Shown here: positions 27,973-36,182 of the stretch, piece after piece | Numbering within the stretch: position 1 is the first letter of the stretch | Layout: the number at the start of each line of letters is the position of its first letter | Assembly: GCF_003362725.1 (NCBI RefSeq) | Contig: NZ_QKTV01000002.1 | Location: 248,001-312,000, forward strand | Reading direction: 5' to 3' | DNA: 64,000 bases | Source: Winogradskyella aurantiaca | Lineage (GTDB): Bacteria > Bacteroidota > Bacteroidia > Flavobacteriales > Flavobacteriaceae | The notes under the pieces: generated by a model | Told to the model about the DNA's origin: nothing | The model's input: only the letters and a program-made list of their open reading frames with translations | Database searches by the model: none | Translations under genes and position numbers: made by a program

Positions 27973-28569
27973 ATGCTATTTAAAAACGAGAACCAAGAAT
28001 TCAATTTGCCTAACGCACAATTGACTTACATTCCGTCCTTCTTAAATAAACCTGAAGCCGATTCTCTTTATGAAGTGCTATTTAATCAAACCAACTGGCA
28101 GCATGATGACATCACTGTTTTTGGAAAAACCTATCCACAACCAAGATTAACAGCCCTTTATTCAATAAATGATCAACCCTATTCCTATTCGAATATTACC
28201 ATGCATCCGAATCCTTTAACTCACGAATTAAAGAATCTAATGTTAAAGGTGAATCACTTTACTAATCATAAGTTTAATACACTACTTCTTAACCTTTATC
28301 GCAATGGTTCTGATAGCAATGGATGGCATGCGGATAACGAAAAAGAATTGGGAAGAAATCCTGTTATAGCATCTTTAAGTTTGGGAGCTGAACGTCCGTT
28401 TCATTTCAAGCATAGAACCATAAAAGAACAGCGCCATAAATTGCTACTTGATCACGGTAGTTTGTTGCTAATGGGTGGAGAGATGCAGCATTATTGGGTG
28501 CATCAAATAGCCAAGACAAAAAGGATTATTAAACCGAGAATAAATCTAACCTTTAGGACGTTAATATAA
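27973..28569 (+). CDS. alkB: Alpha-ketoglutarate-dependent dioxygenase AlkB-like
   Basis: 198 residues of one AlkB domain. Iron ligands are H119 and D121 in WHADNE, with H177 in YWVHQI. The 2-oxoglutarate-binding arginine lies in the end motif PRINLTFRTL. This is the nearest to the ALKBH2/3 type, which repairs 1-methyladenine and 3-methylcytosine in DNA by oxidative demethylation. It is 30 bp divergent from the VanX-type gene, so the two control regions must overlap, and it is followed by a terminator. Confidence 0.92.
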   Translation: MLFKNENQEFNLPNAQLTYIPSFLNKPEADSLYEVLFNQTNWQHDDITVFGKTYPQPRLTALYSINDQPYSYSNITMHPNPLTHELKNLMLKVNHFTNHKFNTLLLNLYRNGSDSNGWHADNEKELGRNPVIASLSLGAERPFHFKHRTIKEQRHKLLLDHGSLLLMGGEMQHYWVHQIAKTKRIIKPRINLTFRTLI

Positions 28570-28574
28570 AAACA

Positions 28575-28606
28575 GAAAACCGGGATCCCTCAATCCCGGC
28601 TTTCCT
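28575..28606 (+). terminator. Terminator after alkB
   Basis: CCGGGAT (28580-28586) pairs with ATCCCGG (28593-28599), flanked by AAA and TTT that extend the stem with one mismatch. Confidence 0.7.
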
Positions 28607-28914
28607 CATTTGCTTTTTTATTATGATGTAGATTCAGGGTCTCTAAACAACAACATAATGCAAATATTAATTAATTAATCCATTGAACTAAAAACTAAAT
28701 TTTAGTACATGACAAATATAGAATTGCGTTTTAATTATGACGTTTAAAAACTTATTTAATCGATGAAATACACTTTATTTTAACATTTTAAGATGAAAAG
28801 CTGCATTTAAACGATAAAATGCAATTTAAAAGCGATGCGATCTAAACTAAAAATCCAAATAAATAGGTAATTTTAAGATCTCATTTTACAACCTAGTAGT
28901 ACTTAATTTTTCAT
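28607..28914. repeat. AT-rich gap with degenerate 20-bp repeats
   Basis: No gene was found between the alkB terminator and the hydrolase gene. The part at about 28754-28841 holds four poor copies of a motif like CATTTAAnCGATgAAAatg. The GAT cores lie at 28762, 28792, 28813 and 28834, so the last three are 21 bp apart. A series of regulator sites is possible but unproved. Confidence 0.4.
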
Positions 28915-29832
28915 ATGACCAAATTGCAATTTAGTTGTTTATTCTTTCTACTAATTTCCAGTTCATTAACAGGGCAAAATTATACAAGCCAGGATGTAAC
29001 TATTAATATTCAGGTTGATGGTACAGTCATTACTGTTCCAGGATCTGCCTCTATTGCTATACTAATAGGGGGATCTGGGCCTATCGATCGGAATGGCAAT
29101 CAAAATTTTTCAAAAAATAATTATTTAAAGAAGCTGGCAATTAGGTTAGCTGATCTCTCCATCTCTAGTTTACGTTATGACAAGCGAACTGTAAAGCAAC
29201 TACAATCTGGTATCATAGACAATGATACTAGCTTTGATGATTTTATAACGGATGCTAAAGATGCCATTAGCTACGTAAAAAATATGAACCAATTTGAACA
29301 TATTTATGTCATTGGTCATAGTCAGGGATCTTTAGTTGGTATGCTAGCATTGGATCCAGATATAGAAGGATTCATTTCTTTAAATGGCCCTGCTAAAAAT
29401 ATTGGAGAGACCATAATTGATCAGGTTAGCAAATCCATTCCTGAATACACTGCTGCCACGGAAGCGGTGATAGCGCAACTTAAAACAGGAAAAACAACCA
29501 ATAATTATCCTCAGGCTTTGGCGGCGGCATTTAATATAGAAACCCAACCATTTCTTATTAGTTGGATGGCTTATACACCAACAGAAGTCATCAAAACTAT
29601 AGAAACTAAGACTCTCATAATACAAGGTTTAAAAGATTTACAGATTCCAAGAGCGGAAGCGGAAGAATTGCATAGAGCAAACAATAACAGTGACCTTGCA
29701 ACTATAAAAAATATGAATCATGTCTTAGTTGATATTGCTGGTGATGAATTGGAAAATTATAAATCCTATAACGATACCAGTTTCAAGATTTCTGAGGGAC
29801 TAATAGAAGCAATAAGTGCTTTTATAAAATAG
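28915..29832 (+). CDS. Exported alpha/beta hydrolase (paralogue 1)
   Basis: 305 residues with a signal peptide (MTKLQFSCLFFLLISSSLTGQ). The nucleophile elbow is GHSQGS with Ser136, the acid is probably in GLKDLQIP, and the His is in KNMNHVLVD. The oxyanion segment is GGSGPIDRNGN. It is clearly related to the hydrolase encoded at 31616 through the GSGxxDRNGNQ and GHSQGSLVGML segments, but has a shorter N-terminal part. Esterase, lipase or peptidase activity cannot be decided. Single gene closed by a strong terminator. Confidence 0.85.
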   Translation: MTKLQFSCLFFLLISSSLTGQNYTSQDVTINIQVDGTVITVPGSASIAILIGGSGPIDRNGNQNFSKNNYLKKLAIRLADLSISSLRYDKRTVKQLQSGIIDNDTSFDDFITDAKDAISYVKNMNQFEHIYVIGHSQGSLVGMLALDPDIEGFISLNGPAKNIGETIIDQVSKSIPEYTAATEAVIAQLKTGKTTNNYPQALAAAFNIETQPFLISWMAYTPTEVIKTIETKTLIIQGLKDLQIPRAEAEELHRANNNSDLATIKNMNHVLVDIAGDELENYKSYNDTSFKISEGLIEAISAFIK

Positions 29833-29854
29833 CGTTTCTCAAATTTCAAAGCAT

Positions 29855-29887
29855 AAAAAAAAGCATCTCATTCGAGATGCTTTTTTT
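29855..29887 (+). terminator. Terminator after hydrolase 1
   Basis: GCATCTC / GAGATGC stem with loop ATTC, extended by an A-run and a T-run to about 14 bp. Confidence 0.92.
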
Positions 29888-30007
29888 ACTAACTAACCAA
29901 CCAATTGTAATGTCTTATAGAAGATAACAGGTTTAAACAATTAACACTACGACATTACACCATAACCTAAGCAATTTGTGTGCCAAACTTATGTAAGGTA
30001 GTAAATT

Positions 30008-30055
30008 TTGTAAAATCAATTTATTTTTATATCTTTATGATATCATTTTAATATC
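30008..30055 (+). promoter_or_regulatory. Promoter of the SPFH operon with ATATC half-sites
   Basis: TTG (30008-30010), 19 nt, then TATCTTTA (30030-30037), one base off the flavobacterial TAnnTTTG box. ATATC (30029-30033), GATAT (30039-30043) and ATATC (30051-30055) form two inverted repeats over and after the -7 box, as expected of an operator for a ribbon-helix-helix repressor. No binding has been shown. Confidence 0.6.
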
Positions 30056-30072
30056 ACTTAATTAATCAGATC

Positions 30073-30933
30073 ATGAAAGAAGAAAAAATAATTGTTCCAG
30101 CAAATGGTTACTTAATGCTGTTTGTATTTTTAATACTGTTTATTGGGAGCATAGTAACTATTGTAACTATAAAAACCCCTTGGCCCGCTCTAAGTATATT
30201 CATTTCTCTTGTTATACTATTTGGGTTTGTCATGGTGCAACCAAATGGCTCAAGAGTACTTTTACTATTTGGTAAATACGTCGGAACCATTAAAAAAAAT
30301 GGTTTTTATTGGGTTAATCCTTTTTATACAAAGAAGAAAATCTCTTTACGTGCTAGTAATTTTGACAGTGAACGTTTAAAGGTCAATGACAAACTGGGGA
30401 ATCCTGTCATGATCTCTACAATTCTTGTATGGCGTGTCCAAAACACTTACAAAGCAGCTTTTGATGTCGACAACTATGAAAATTTTGTTCGTGTTCAAAC
30501 CGATGCCGCTGTTCGCAAGCTCGCCAGTATGTATCCTTACGATAACTTCGCTGATGAAGGACATGACGAAGACATCACTTTACGATCAAGTGTCAATGAG
30601 GTTTCTGAGGCACTTGAAAAAGAAATCGACGAACGCCTATCCATTGCTGGTATCGAGGTTTTAGAAGCGCGAATAGGTTATTTGGCATATGCCCAGGAAA
30701 TAGCCAATGCCATGCTTAAGCGCCAGCAAGCTACGGCTATTGTTGCCGCCAGACATAAAATTGTTGAAGGTGCTGTGAGTATGGTTGAGATGGCCATTGC
30801 AGAACTGAATAAAAACGACATTGTTGATCTTGATGAAGAACGCAAGGCTGCAATGGTAAGCAATCTTATGGTAGTACTTTGTGGAGATAAAGAGGCTGCT
30901 CCTGTTGTTAACACAGGAACTTTAAGCCATTAA
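30073..30933 (+). CDS. SPFH-domain membrane protein (stomatin/flotillin-like)
   Basis: 286 residues. Two membrane helices lie at about 12-33 and 36-55. The SPFH domain follows at about 60-230 ([61 protein letters not shown]). The C-terminal part is helical and probably oligomerises. SPFH proteins form large cages or scaffold domains in membranes. It is the first gene of an operon with a DUF4177-like protein, a DUF1648 protein, a hydrolase and an Arc-like DNA-binding protein, with gaps of only a few bp. Confidence 0.9.
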   Translation: MKEEKIIVPANGYLMLFVFLILFIGSIVTIVTIKTPWPALSIFISLVILFGFVMVQPNGSRVLLLFGKYVGTIKKNGFYWVNPFYTKKKISLRASNFDSERLKVNDKLGNPVMISTILVWRVQNTYKAAFDVDNYENFVRVQTDAAVRKLASMYPYDNFADEGHDEDITLRSSVNEVSEALEKEIDERLSIAGIEVLEARIGYLAYAQEIANAMLKRQQATAIVAARHKIVEGAVSMVEMAIAELNKNDIVDLDEERKAAMVSNLMVVLCGDKEAAPVVNTGTLSH

Positions 30934-30952
30934 ATCAAAAACAACTATAAAA

Positions 30953-31111
30953 ATGAAAGAGTATAAAGTAGTAATGCCAAAACTTGGATTGAGAAATAGA
31001 ATTACCAAGTATGAAGACTTCCTGAATCAATATGCTAGAGAAGGATGGGTAGTTAAACATATTGTTCCAAATTCTTCAATGGTTATTTTTGAACGCGATA
31101 AGAACCGGTAG
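30953..31111 (+). CDS. Small DUF4177-like protein
   Basis: 52 residues, too short for most gene finders: it starts MKEYKVVMPKLGLRN and contains YAREGWVVKHIVPN. The pattern of a YKVV start, then EGW followed by a strand, resembles DUF4177, a small alpha/beta fold with unknown function. It lies 19 bp after the SPFH gene, and its stop codon is just 1 nt before the start of the next gene. Position and pattern support it as real. Confidence 0.75.
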   Translation: MKEYKVVMPKLGLRNRITKYEDFLNQYAREGWVVKHIVPNSSMVIFERDKNR

Positions 31112-31112
31112 G

Positions 31113-31616
31113 ATGTTTCACAGCAATAGGCCCAAACATTCAGTACCCTATACACCATTCGATATCATTATTGAATGTTTATCGATAGCACTCATTGTAT
31201 TTATTTGGACACATTTGATTATTGAATTTGGTGGACTTCCAGATAGAGTACCTTCGCATTTTAATGCCGCTGGGGAAGCCGATGGATTTAGTTCAAAAGC
31301 TTTTCTATTCTTTATCCCAATAACCACAACAGTTATGTATATAGGCTTATTGGCCCTAACACGTTATCCCCATTTGCATAACTACATGGTAACAATAACC
31401 GAAGAAAATGCAACAAGACAATACCGATTTGGGGTAACCGTTTTACGTGTGGTAAATTTTTTATGTGTACTCATGTTTGCGTATATCAACTATCATATTC
31501 TAGCTGGTGCCGCAAGTAATCAAAGCAGTTTAGGAACTGGTTTTCTATTTACTGTGTTAGGCGGAAGTATTCTACTTCCCATTGTAATTATAATTTATCA
31601 AAACAAAATCAAGTGA
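31113..31616 (+). CDS. DUF1648 membrane protein (SdpI-like N-terminal domain)
   Basis: 167 residues from the ATG at 31113, chosen because an open frame reaching further up runs through the DUF4177-like gene. After a cytosolic N terminus come about four membrane helices (25-45, 65-85, 110-130, 140-160). The sequence PDRVPSHFNAAGEADGFSSK in the first loop is the DUF1648 signature (HF-N-x-G-x-xDG). DUF1648 is the N-terminal part of SdpI-type immunity proteins, but no toxin gene is seen here. The stop codon overlaps the start of the hydrolase gene (TGATG). Confidence 0.82.
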   Translation: MFHSNRPKHSVPYTPFDIIIECLSIALIVFIWTHLIIEFGGLPDRVPSHFNAAGEADGFSSKAFLFFIPITTTVMYIGLLALTRYPHLHNYMVTITEENATRQYRFGVTVLRVVNFLCVLMFAYINYHILAGAASNQSSLGTGFLFTVLGGSILLPIVIIIYQNKIK

Positions 31617-32551
31617 TGAAGTATTTATCCTTCTTAATCATTCATTTAACATTGTACTTGGCCTATGGTCAGGAGCAAATTATTTCAGAAGAATTAGTTT
31701 TGTACAATGACAGTATTCAACTACCTGGTACACTTACCTATTCTTCTGAAAAAAACAAGCAGCCTCTCGTAATTTTTATTCAAGGATCTGGAAACCCAGA
31801 TAGAAATGGGAATCAATTAGCACAAGGAGTAAAAGCCAATTACATAAAGCAGCTTAGGGACAGCTTAAATAGTAAGCAGATTGCCTTTTACAGTTACGAC
31901 AAACGCAATGTTACCCAAAGTAATATACCCTTGTTTGTTGATGACTTTAACTTTGAAATGCTAGTCGATGATGCCCTAGTCGCCATTGACAACTTTAAAA
32001 ACGATTCTCGTTTTAATCAGATAGTATTAATTGGACATAGCCAAGGTTCTTTGGTTGGCATGTTGGCCTATAATAATGTTATTGATAAATATGTATCCCT
32101 TGCGGGTATTGGAGAACCAGTCAATAAAACCATTGTTCGTCAGATAAGCAATCAAAATGAGCAATTTGGTCTAATAGCCAAATCACATTTTGAAGAATTA
32201 AAAGAGACAGGAACTATCGATCAGGTTAACCCTATGCTTGCCAGTATATTTGCACCAGCAAACTTCAGCTTTTTAAAGTCCTACATGGCTTTTGATCCCT
32301 CAATTGAGATACAGAGAGTAGAGTGCCCCATTTTGATTTTGAATGGAGATAAAGATATTCAGGTTGAGATTTCGGATGCCAAAAACATTCACCATGGTAA
32401 TCCCCAATCCCAATTGATAATTATTAAGAATATGAATCATGTATTAAAAACTATCGAGAAAGATTCGGATAATTTAAGCTCCTACAGCCAGGAAAACTTT
32501 CCTCTTTCTTCAGAATTAGTTACCACCTTGGTGGAATTTATTGATAAGTAA
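31616..32551 (+). CDS. Exported alpha/beta hydrolase (paralogue 2)
   Basis: 311 residues from the ATG at 31616; a GTG codon 3 bp earlier would add one residue. A signal peptide (MKYLSFLIIHLTLYLAYG) is followed by a hydrolase fold with oxyanion loop GSGNPDRNGNQ, nucleophile Ser142 (GHSQGS), the acid in NGDKDIQVE and His in KNMNHVLKT. It is a paralogue of the hydrolase at 28915, with a longer N-terminal beta segment (LPGTLTY). Its translation is coupled to the DUF1648 gene (TGATG). Substrate unknown; in the operon it may act on the membrane or its lipids. Confidence 0.85.
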   Translation: MKYLSFLIIHLTLYLAYGQEQIISEELVLYNDSIQLPGTLTYSSEKNKQPLVIFIQGSGNPDRNGNQLAQGVKANYIKQLRDSLNSKQIAFYSYDKRNVTQSNIPLFVDDFNFEMLVDDALVAIDNFKNDSRFNQIVLIGHSQGSLVGMLAYNNVIDKYVSLAGIGEPVNKTIVRQISNQNEQFGLIAKSHFEELKETGTIDQVNPMLASIFAPANFSFLKSYMAFDPSIEIQRVECPILILNGDKDIQVEISDAKNIHHGNPQSQLIIIKNMNHVLKTIEKDSDNLSSYSQENFPLSSELVTTLVEFIDK

Positions 32552-32557
32552 AGGATT

Positions 32558-32728
32558 ATGGCAAAGAAAAAAGCATTTGCGCTAAGAATAAATGAAGACA
32601 TGCTAAAAGCCATTGAAAAATGGGCGGCGGATGAATTTAGGAGTACCAATGGTCAAATTGAATGGATGCTAATGAAAAGTCTTAAAACGCATAAGCGGGA
32701 GCCCAAATCAAAAAAAAACGATGACTGA
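32558..32728 (+). CDS. Arc-like ribbon-helix-helix DNA-binding protein
   Basis: 56 residues beginning MAKKKAFALRINEDMLKAI. The N-terminal strand followed by two helices (EKWAADEFRSTNGQIEWML) is the Arc/MetJ ribbon-helix-helix fold, which binds DNA as a dimer or larger. It lies 6 bp after the hydrolase gene and is the last gene of the operon. Autoregulation through the ATATC half-sites at 30029-30055 is an inference. The Lys/Asp tail (KSKKNDD) is disordered. Confidence 0.82.
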   Translation: MAKKKAFALRINEDMLKAIEKWAADEFRSTNGQIEWMLMKSLKTHKREPKSKKNDD

Positions 32729-32730
32729 AT

Positions 32731-32757
32731 TAAAGTGCCTAAGGGGGCACTTTTTTT
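32731..32757 (+). terminator. Terminator of the SPFH operon
   Basis: AAAGTGCC / GGCACTTT stem, 6-nt loop and a 7-T run, 3 bp after the RHH gene. Confidence 0.88.
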
Positions 32758-32795
32758 AGTTAGAGATTTTCGTATTTTGCTTGAAATTTACATTT

Positions 32796-34106
32796 ATGAA
32801 CACCCAACCACTCTTTACCAATGATGCTATAATTTTTGGACTTTTAATGCTGGCGTTAGGTCTTGTTTTTTACACAGAATCTATTAAAACGGGATTTTGG
32901 GGTAAATTTTATAAGATAATTCCAGGTCTATTTATGGCCTACATGGTACCCGCATTATTAACTACCTCTGGCTTAATAGCCGCAGAATGGACATCAGTTT
33001 CAGAAAGTGGTGAAGTTACAGAACACAGTTCTAATCTATACTATGTAGCCAGCAGGTACCTTCTACCAGCTGCTTTAGTTCTTATGACTCTAAGCATCGA
33101 TTTAAAGGCAGTATTTAACTTAGGCTGGAAGGCTTTAATCATGTTTTTCACAGGAACCTTAGGAATTGTTATTGGTGGACCAATTGCCATCCTATTAGTT
33201 TCAATGATAGCTCCTGAGGTGGTTGGTGGAGTTGGTCCTGATGCGGTCTGGCGAGGGCTATCTACTCTGGCTGGAAGTTGGATTGGTGGTGGTGCCAATC
33301 AAACAGCTATGCTTGAAATTTATGGCTACAATCAAGCAGAATATGGTAAAATGGTTTTTGTTGACATATTTGTAGCTAATGTTTGGATGGCCATTATTCT
33401 AATTGGAATTGGAAGGCGTACAGCAATTAATAAATGGCTAAAAGGTGACACCTCGTCAATTGAAGAATTAAAAGATAAAGTATCCTCTTTTTCTGAAAGT
33501 GTAAAGCGTAATCCTAGTTTGACAGACTTAATGATTTTAGCTGCTATTGCGTTCGGCTCTGTTAGTCTGGCACATCTTGGAGCTACCTATTTAGGCCCGT
33601 TTTTTGAAGCAAAGGTATCCACAATAGACTCAGCTCAAGTGCGTAACATGCTTACATTCTTAGGATCCCAGTTTTTCTGGATGATCAGTATTGCTACTAT
33701 AATTGCCATTCTTTTATCTTATACTAAGATCAGAAATTATGAAGGTGCAGGAGCTAGTAAATTTGGTAGCGTTTTTATCTACATTTTAGTGGCAACCATA
33801 GGTATGAAAATCGATATAAGATCCGTTTTTGAATCTCCTGGTTTAATTGCGGTAGGAATTATATGGATGAGTATTCACGCACTGCTACTTATTCTAGTTG
33901 CCAAAATAATCAAGGCTCCTTACTTCTTTTTGGCTGTAGGAAGTCAGGCTAATGTTGGTGGAGCGGCGTCTGCTCCGGTGGTTGCATCGGCATTTCATCC
34001 ATCGTTGGCGACCGTAGGAGTTTTATTGGCAGTTCTAGGTTATGCTGTTGGAACCATAGCAGCCATTGGCTGTACAATCTTAATGCAATTAGCCGCTGGA
34101 GGCTAG
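32796..34106 (+). CDS. DUF819 family membrane protein
   Basis: 436 residues from ATG at 32796 (MNTQPLF); a TTG codon 15 bp earlier gives a less likely start. Twelve or so hydrophobic helices are present, with glycine-rich segments GLSTLAGSWIGGGANQTAM and FFLAVGSQANVGGAASAPVV in the two halves, suggesting an inverted-repeat transporter. DUF819 is thought to be a transporter of unknown substrate. Stands alone between the SPFH terminator and the DUF4369 gene; the next ATG is 54 bp past its stop. Confidence 0.87.
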   Translation: MNTQPLFTNDAIIFGLLMLALGLVFYTESIKTGFWGKFYKIIPGLFMAYMVPALLTTSGLIAAEWTSVSESGEVTEHSSNLYYVASRYLLPAALVLMTLSIDLKAVFNLGWKALIMFFTGTLGIVIGGPIAILLVSMIAPEVVGGVGPDAVWRGLSTLAGSWIGGGANQTAMLEIYGYNQAEYGKMVFVDIFVANVWMAIILIGIGRRTAINKWLKGDTSSIEELKDKVSSFSESVKRNPSLTDLMILAAIAFGSVSLAHLGATYLGPFFEAKVSTIDSAQVRNMLTFLGSQFFWMISIATIIAILLSYTKIRNYEGAGASKFGSVFIYILVATIGMKIDIRSVFESPGLIAVGIIWMSIHALLLILVAKIIKAPYFFLAVGSQANVGGAASAPVVASAFHPSLATVGVLLAVLGYAVGTIAAIGCTILMQLAAGG

Positions 34107-34160
34107 TTTTTCCAATATTAAAAGTTGATATTTGCCGTCAATTATTCAAGCTTGAAATTA

Positions 34161-34871
34161 ATGTCGTATAAAAATAGATTTCTAACTTCTTTAGCATTTG
34201 CAATTGTTCTATGGTCCTGTAATGAAGAACCAAAATCTAACTTTGTTTTAAAAGGTCAAATATCAGGTCTTAAAAAGGGGGTGGTTTATCTTCAGAAAGA
34301 TGGTGACTCCTCCATAATAACATTAGATTCAATGGAGGTTAAGGGGCAACCCGAATTTCTGTTGCAAACCAACCTGGAGGAACCTAGAGTATTGTACTTG
34401 AAACTCTTTAAGAATGATGGAGAGGAGAATTATGTACCATTTTTTGCCGATAAGGGTGAGATGTACCTCACCTCATCTCTAGACAATTTTAGTTTTGAAG
34501 CCACAATTACTGGTTCAAAGCAGCAAGAAATACTAGATGAATATTTAGATATGATGGCCAATTTCAATAATGCTAACCTTGACTTAATTCAGGAAACATT
34601 TCTGGCACAAAAAGATAAAGACTCTATAAAGGTTGATTCCTTACAAGTTCAAAGTGATCGTTTATTTAAACGCAAATATGCTTATACTATAAATTTTGCT
34701 CTATTGCACAAAGATTCTGAAGTAGCACCTTATCTAGCGATGTATGAAATCCCAAACACTAACATAAGGTATATAGACAGCATTTATAATAACCTTGAAA
34801 ATCCTATTAAGAATTCTTTTTATGGTAAGCAACTTAAAACTGCTTTAGATGCGGCCGTCGCCGATCAATAA
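34161..34871 (+). CDS. DUF4369 lipoprotein
   Basis: 236 residues from the ATG at 34161; a TTG 36 bp earlier would spoil the signal peptide. The lipobox is AIVLWSC (Cys about 20). Residues about 30-130 match DUF4369 (FVLKGQISGLKKGVVYLQKD, FADKGEMYLTSSLDN), which often precedes a thioredoxin-like domain in Bacteroidota. Here no thioredoxin domain follows; the last 100 residues are helical. The gene may be a shortened version of that architecture. Convergent with the small gene at 34879, 7 bp apart. Confidence 0.8.
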   Translation: MSYKNRFLTSLAFAIVLWSCNEEPKSNFVLKGQISGLKKGVVYLQKDGDSSIITLDSMEVKGQPEFLLQTNLEEPRVLYLKLFKNDGEENYVPFFADKGEMYLTSSLDNFSFEATITGSKQQEILDEYLDMMANFNNANLDLIQETFLAQKDKDSIKVDSLQVQSDRLFKRKYAYTINFALLHKDSEVAPYLAMYEIPNTNIRYIDSIYNNLENPIKNSFYGKQLKTALDAAVADQ

Positions 34872-34878
34872 ACCACCT

Positions 34879-35142
34879 CTAAGCGATTTTATTTAAGCGA
34901 TCAATTAAGGCCTGCCCTTTTTCTTCAAGCTCGGCACTGATAGCCTTAAAATGAGCTTTTTTATTATCTACGTCTTTGGCACTAACCTTAGATATTAATT
35001 CATCAAATGTGGCAATGGCATCGTCATAGATGGCTTCACTTTCTTTTGATGGTTTTTTATCCAGTTCTAATAATACGACCGCATCTAGTATATCGCCAAG
35101 CACATTATTGATATCTCTTTTTAAGTCTCTTCTGTTTGCCAT
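34879..35142 (-). CDS. Small helical protein, function unknown
   Basis: 87 residues, all predicted helical, charged and rich in Lys, Asp and Glu (starts MANRRDLKRDINNVLGDIL). It has no signal peptide, membrane helix or known motif. I do not recognise the family beyond small conserved flavobacterial proteins. It has its own promoter: the -7 box TACATTTG at 35163-35170 overlaps a palindrome. It is convergent with the DUF4369 gene. Confidence 0.65.
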   Translation of the reverse strand: MANRRDLKRDINNVLGDILDAVVLLELDKKPSKESEAIYDDAIATFDELISKVSAKDVDNKKAHFKAISAELEEKGQALIDRLNKIA

Positions 35143-35152
35143 AACTACATAT

Positions 35153-35170
35153 TTTGTTTAAACAAATGTA
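35153..35170 (-). promoter_or_regulatory. Promoter and palindrome before the 87-residue gene
   Basis: On the minus strand TACATTTG (35170-35163) is a perfect TAnnTTTG -7 box. It overlaps a perfect 14-bp palindrome, TTTGTTTAAACAAA (35153-35166), which covers the likely start site. No -33 TTG was found at the right distance. Confidence 0.55.
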
Positions 35171-35207
35171 ACAAAATTAGCTACTTCTAAAAGTGAAATT
35201 TTATTAC

Positions 35208-36179
35208 CTAAACATATACCTCTAGGAGTCTTGCATTCTGAGATTGTAATACAATTTCAACGGCATTTGCCGGGACTAAGAGGGTTTCTCCTGTATTAAT
35301 AACTTCAGTATATCCATTAACAGAGACAGAGGCTTCTCCAGCAACACATATGTATATAAGAAAGGAATCAAAGGTGTTTTCTTTAGTCACTGTTCCTTGT
35401 AATGGAATGACACTAGTCTTAAAGTAAGGGCATTCCACCATGGAATTAGTATGATTAGTATGGGTCTCATAGTTAACCTTAAAATCATTAGGCATATCAA
35501 AATCAATGGCCTCTATGGCCAAATCATTATGCAATTCTCGAGCTTGCCCATGGTCATCTACCCTATCCCAATCATAAACCCTGTAGGTTATATCACTAGT
35601 TTGCTGAATTTCAGCCAGCATAACCCCAGCACCAATGGCATGTACACGGCCTACTTCAATAAAATAGGTATCTCCTGGCTCAACAGGTTCAAAATTCATG
35701 ATATCTGTAAGTGTCTTGTCTTCTAAATGCCTTAAATAGGTAGCCGAGTCAATCTTATCTTTGAATCCAACAATTAAATTTGAATTGTGGTCAGCTTGCA
35801 TTACATACCACATCTCTGTCTTACCAAACGAATCATGACGTTGAGCTGCCAATTCATCATTGGGGTGCAGTTGAATGCTCAGATCCTCTTTTGCATCGAT
35901 AAATTTTATTAATAACGGAAACTGATTTCCGAATTGTGAGTAGAGACGATCTCCCAAAGTTTGAGTCCCATACGAATCAAGTAATTCCGTTAACAATTGT
36001 CCTGCATAGGGTCCATTTGCTATGACTGAGATATCACCGTTTACTCCACTCAATTCCCAACTCTCGCCAATATTATTGGTAAAGGTTGGTTTATTTAAGA
36101 CTGTTCTAAGCTTGTTGCCTCCCCAAATTTTTGGTTTTAAAATTGGGTGAAACTTAATCGGATAGTTTATAAAACTCAT
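35208..36179 (-). CDS. manA: Class I mannose-6-phosphate isomerase
   Basis: 323 residues, the short bacterial form. It converts mannose-6-phosphate to fructose-6-phosphate in the cytosol and feeds GDP-mannose synthesis. Zinc ligands and active-site segments are visible: SIQLHPND (with Gln and His), FGKTEMWYV (Glu), and GRVHAIGAGVM (His). It is the last gene of idi-queD-manA, 3 bp after queD. The end lies 65 bp before the next minus-strand gene. Confidence 0.92.
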   Translation of the reverse strand: MSFINYPIKFHPILKPKIWGGNKLRTVLNKPTFTNNIGESWELSGVNGDISVIANGPYAGQLLTELLDSYGTQTLGDRLYSQFGNQFPLLIKFIDAKEDLSIQLHPNDELAAQRHDSFGKTEMWYVMQADHNSNLIVGFKDKIDSATYLRHLEDKTLTDIMNFEPVEPGDTYFIEVGRVHAIGAGVMLAEIQQTSDITYRVYDWDRVDDHGQARELHNDLAIEAIDFDMPNDFKVNYETHTNHTNSMVECPYFKTSVIPLQGTVTKENTFDSFLIYICVAGEASVSVNGYTEVINTGETLLVPANAVEIVLQSQNARLLEVYV

Positions 36180-36182
36180 GAA

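Noticed and set aside
31062-31112. Upstream extension of the DUF1648 gene
   Set aside because: It overlaps the end of the DUF4177-like gene in another frame; the ATG at 31113 fits gene spacing and the family N terminus.
32781-32795. TTG start for the DUF819 gene
   Set aside because: A normal ATG lies 15 bp downstream; the extra five residues add nothing.
34125-34160. TTG start for the DUF4369 lipoprotein
   Set aside because: It would put 12 residues in front of a proper lipoprotein signal peptide.
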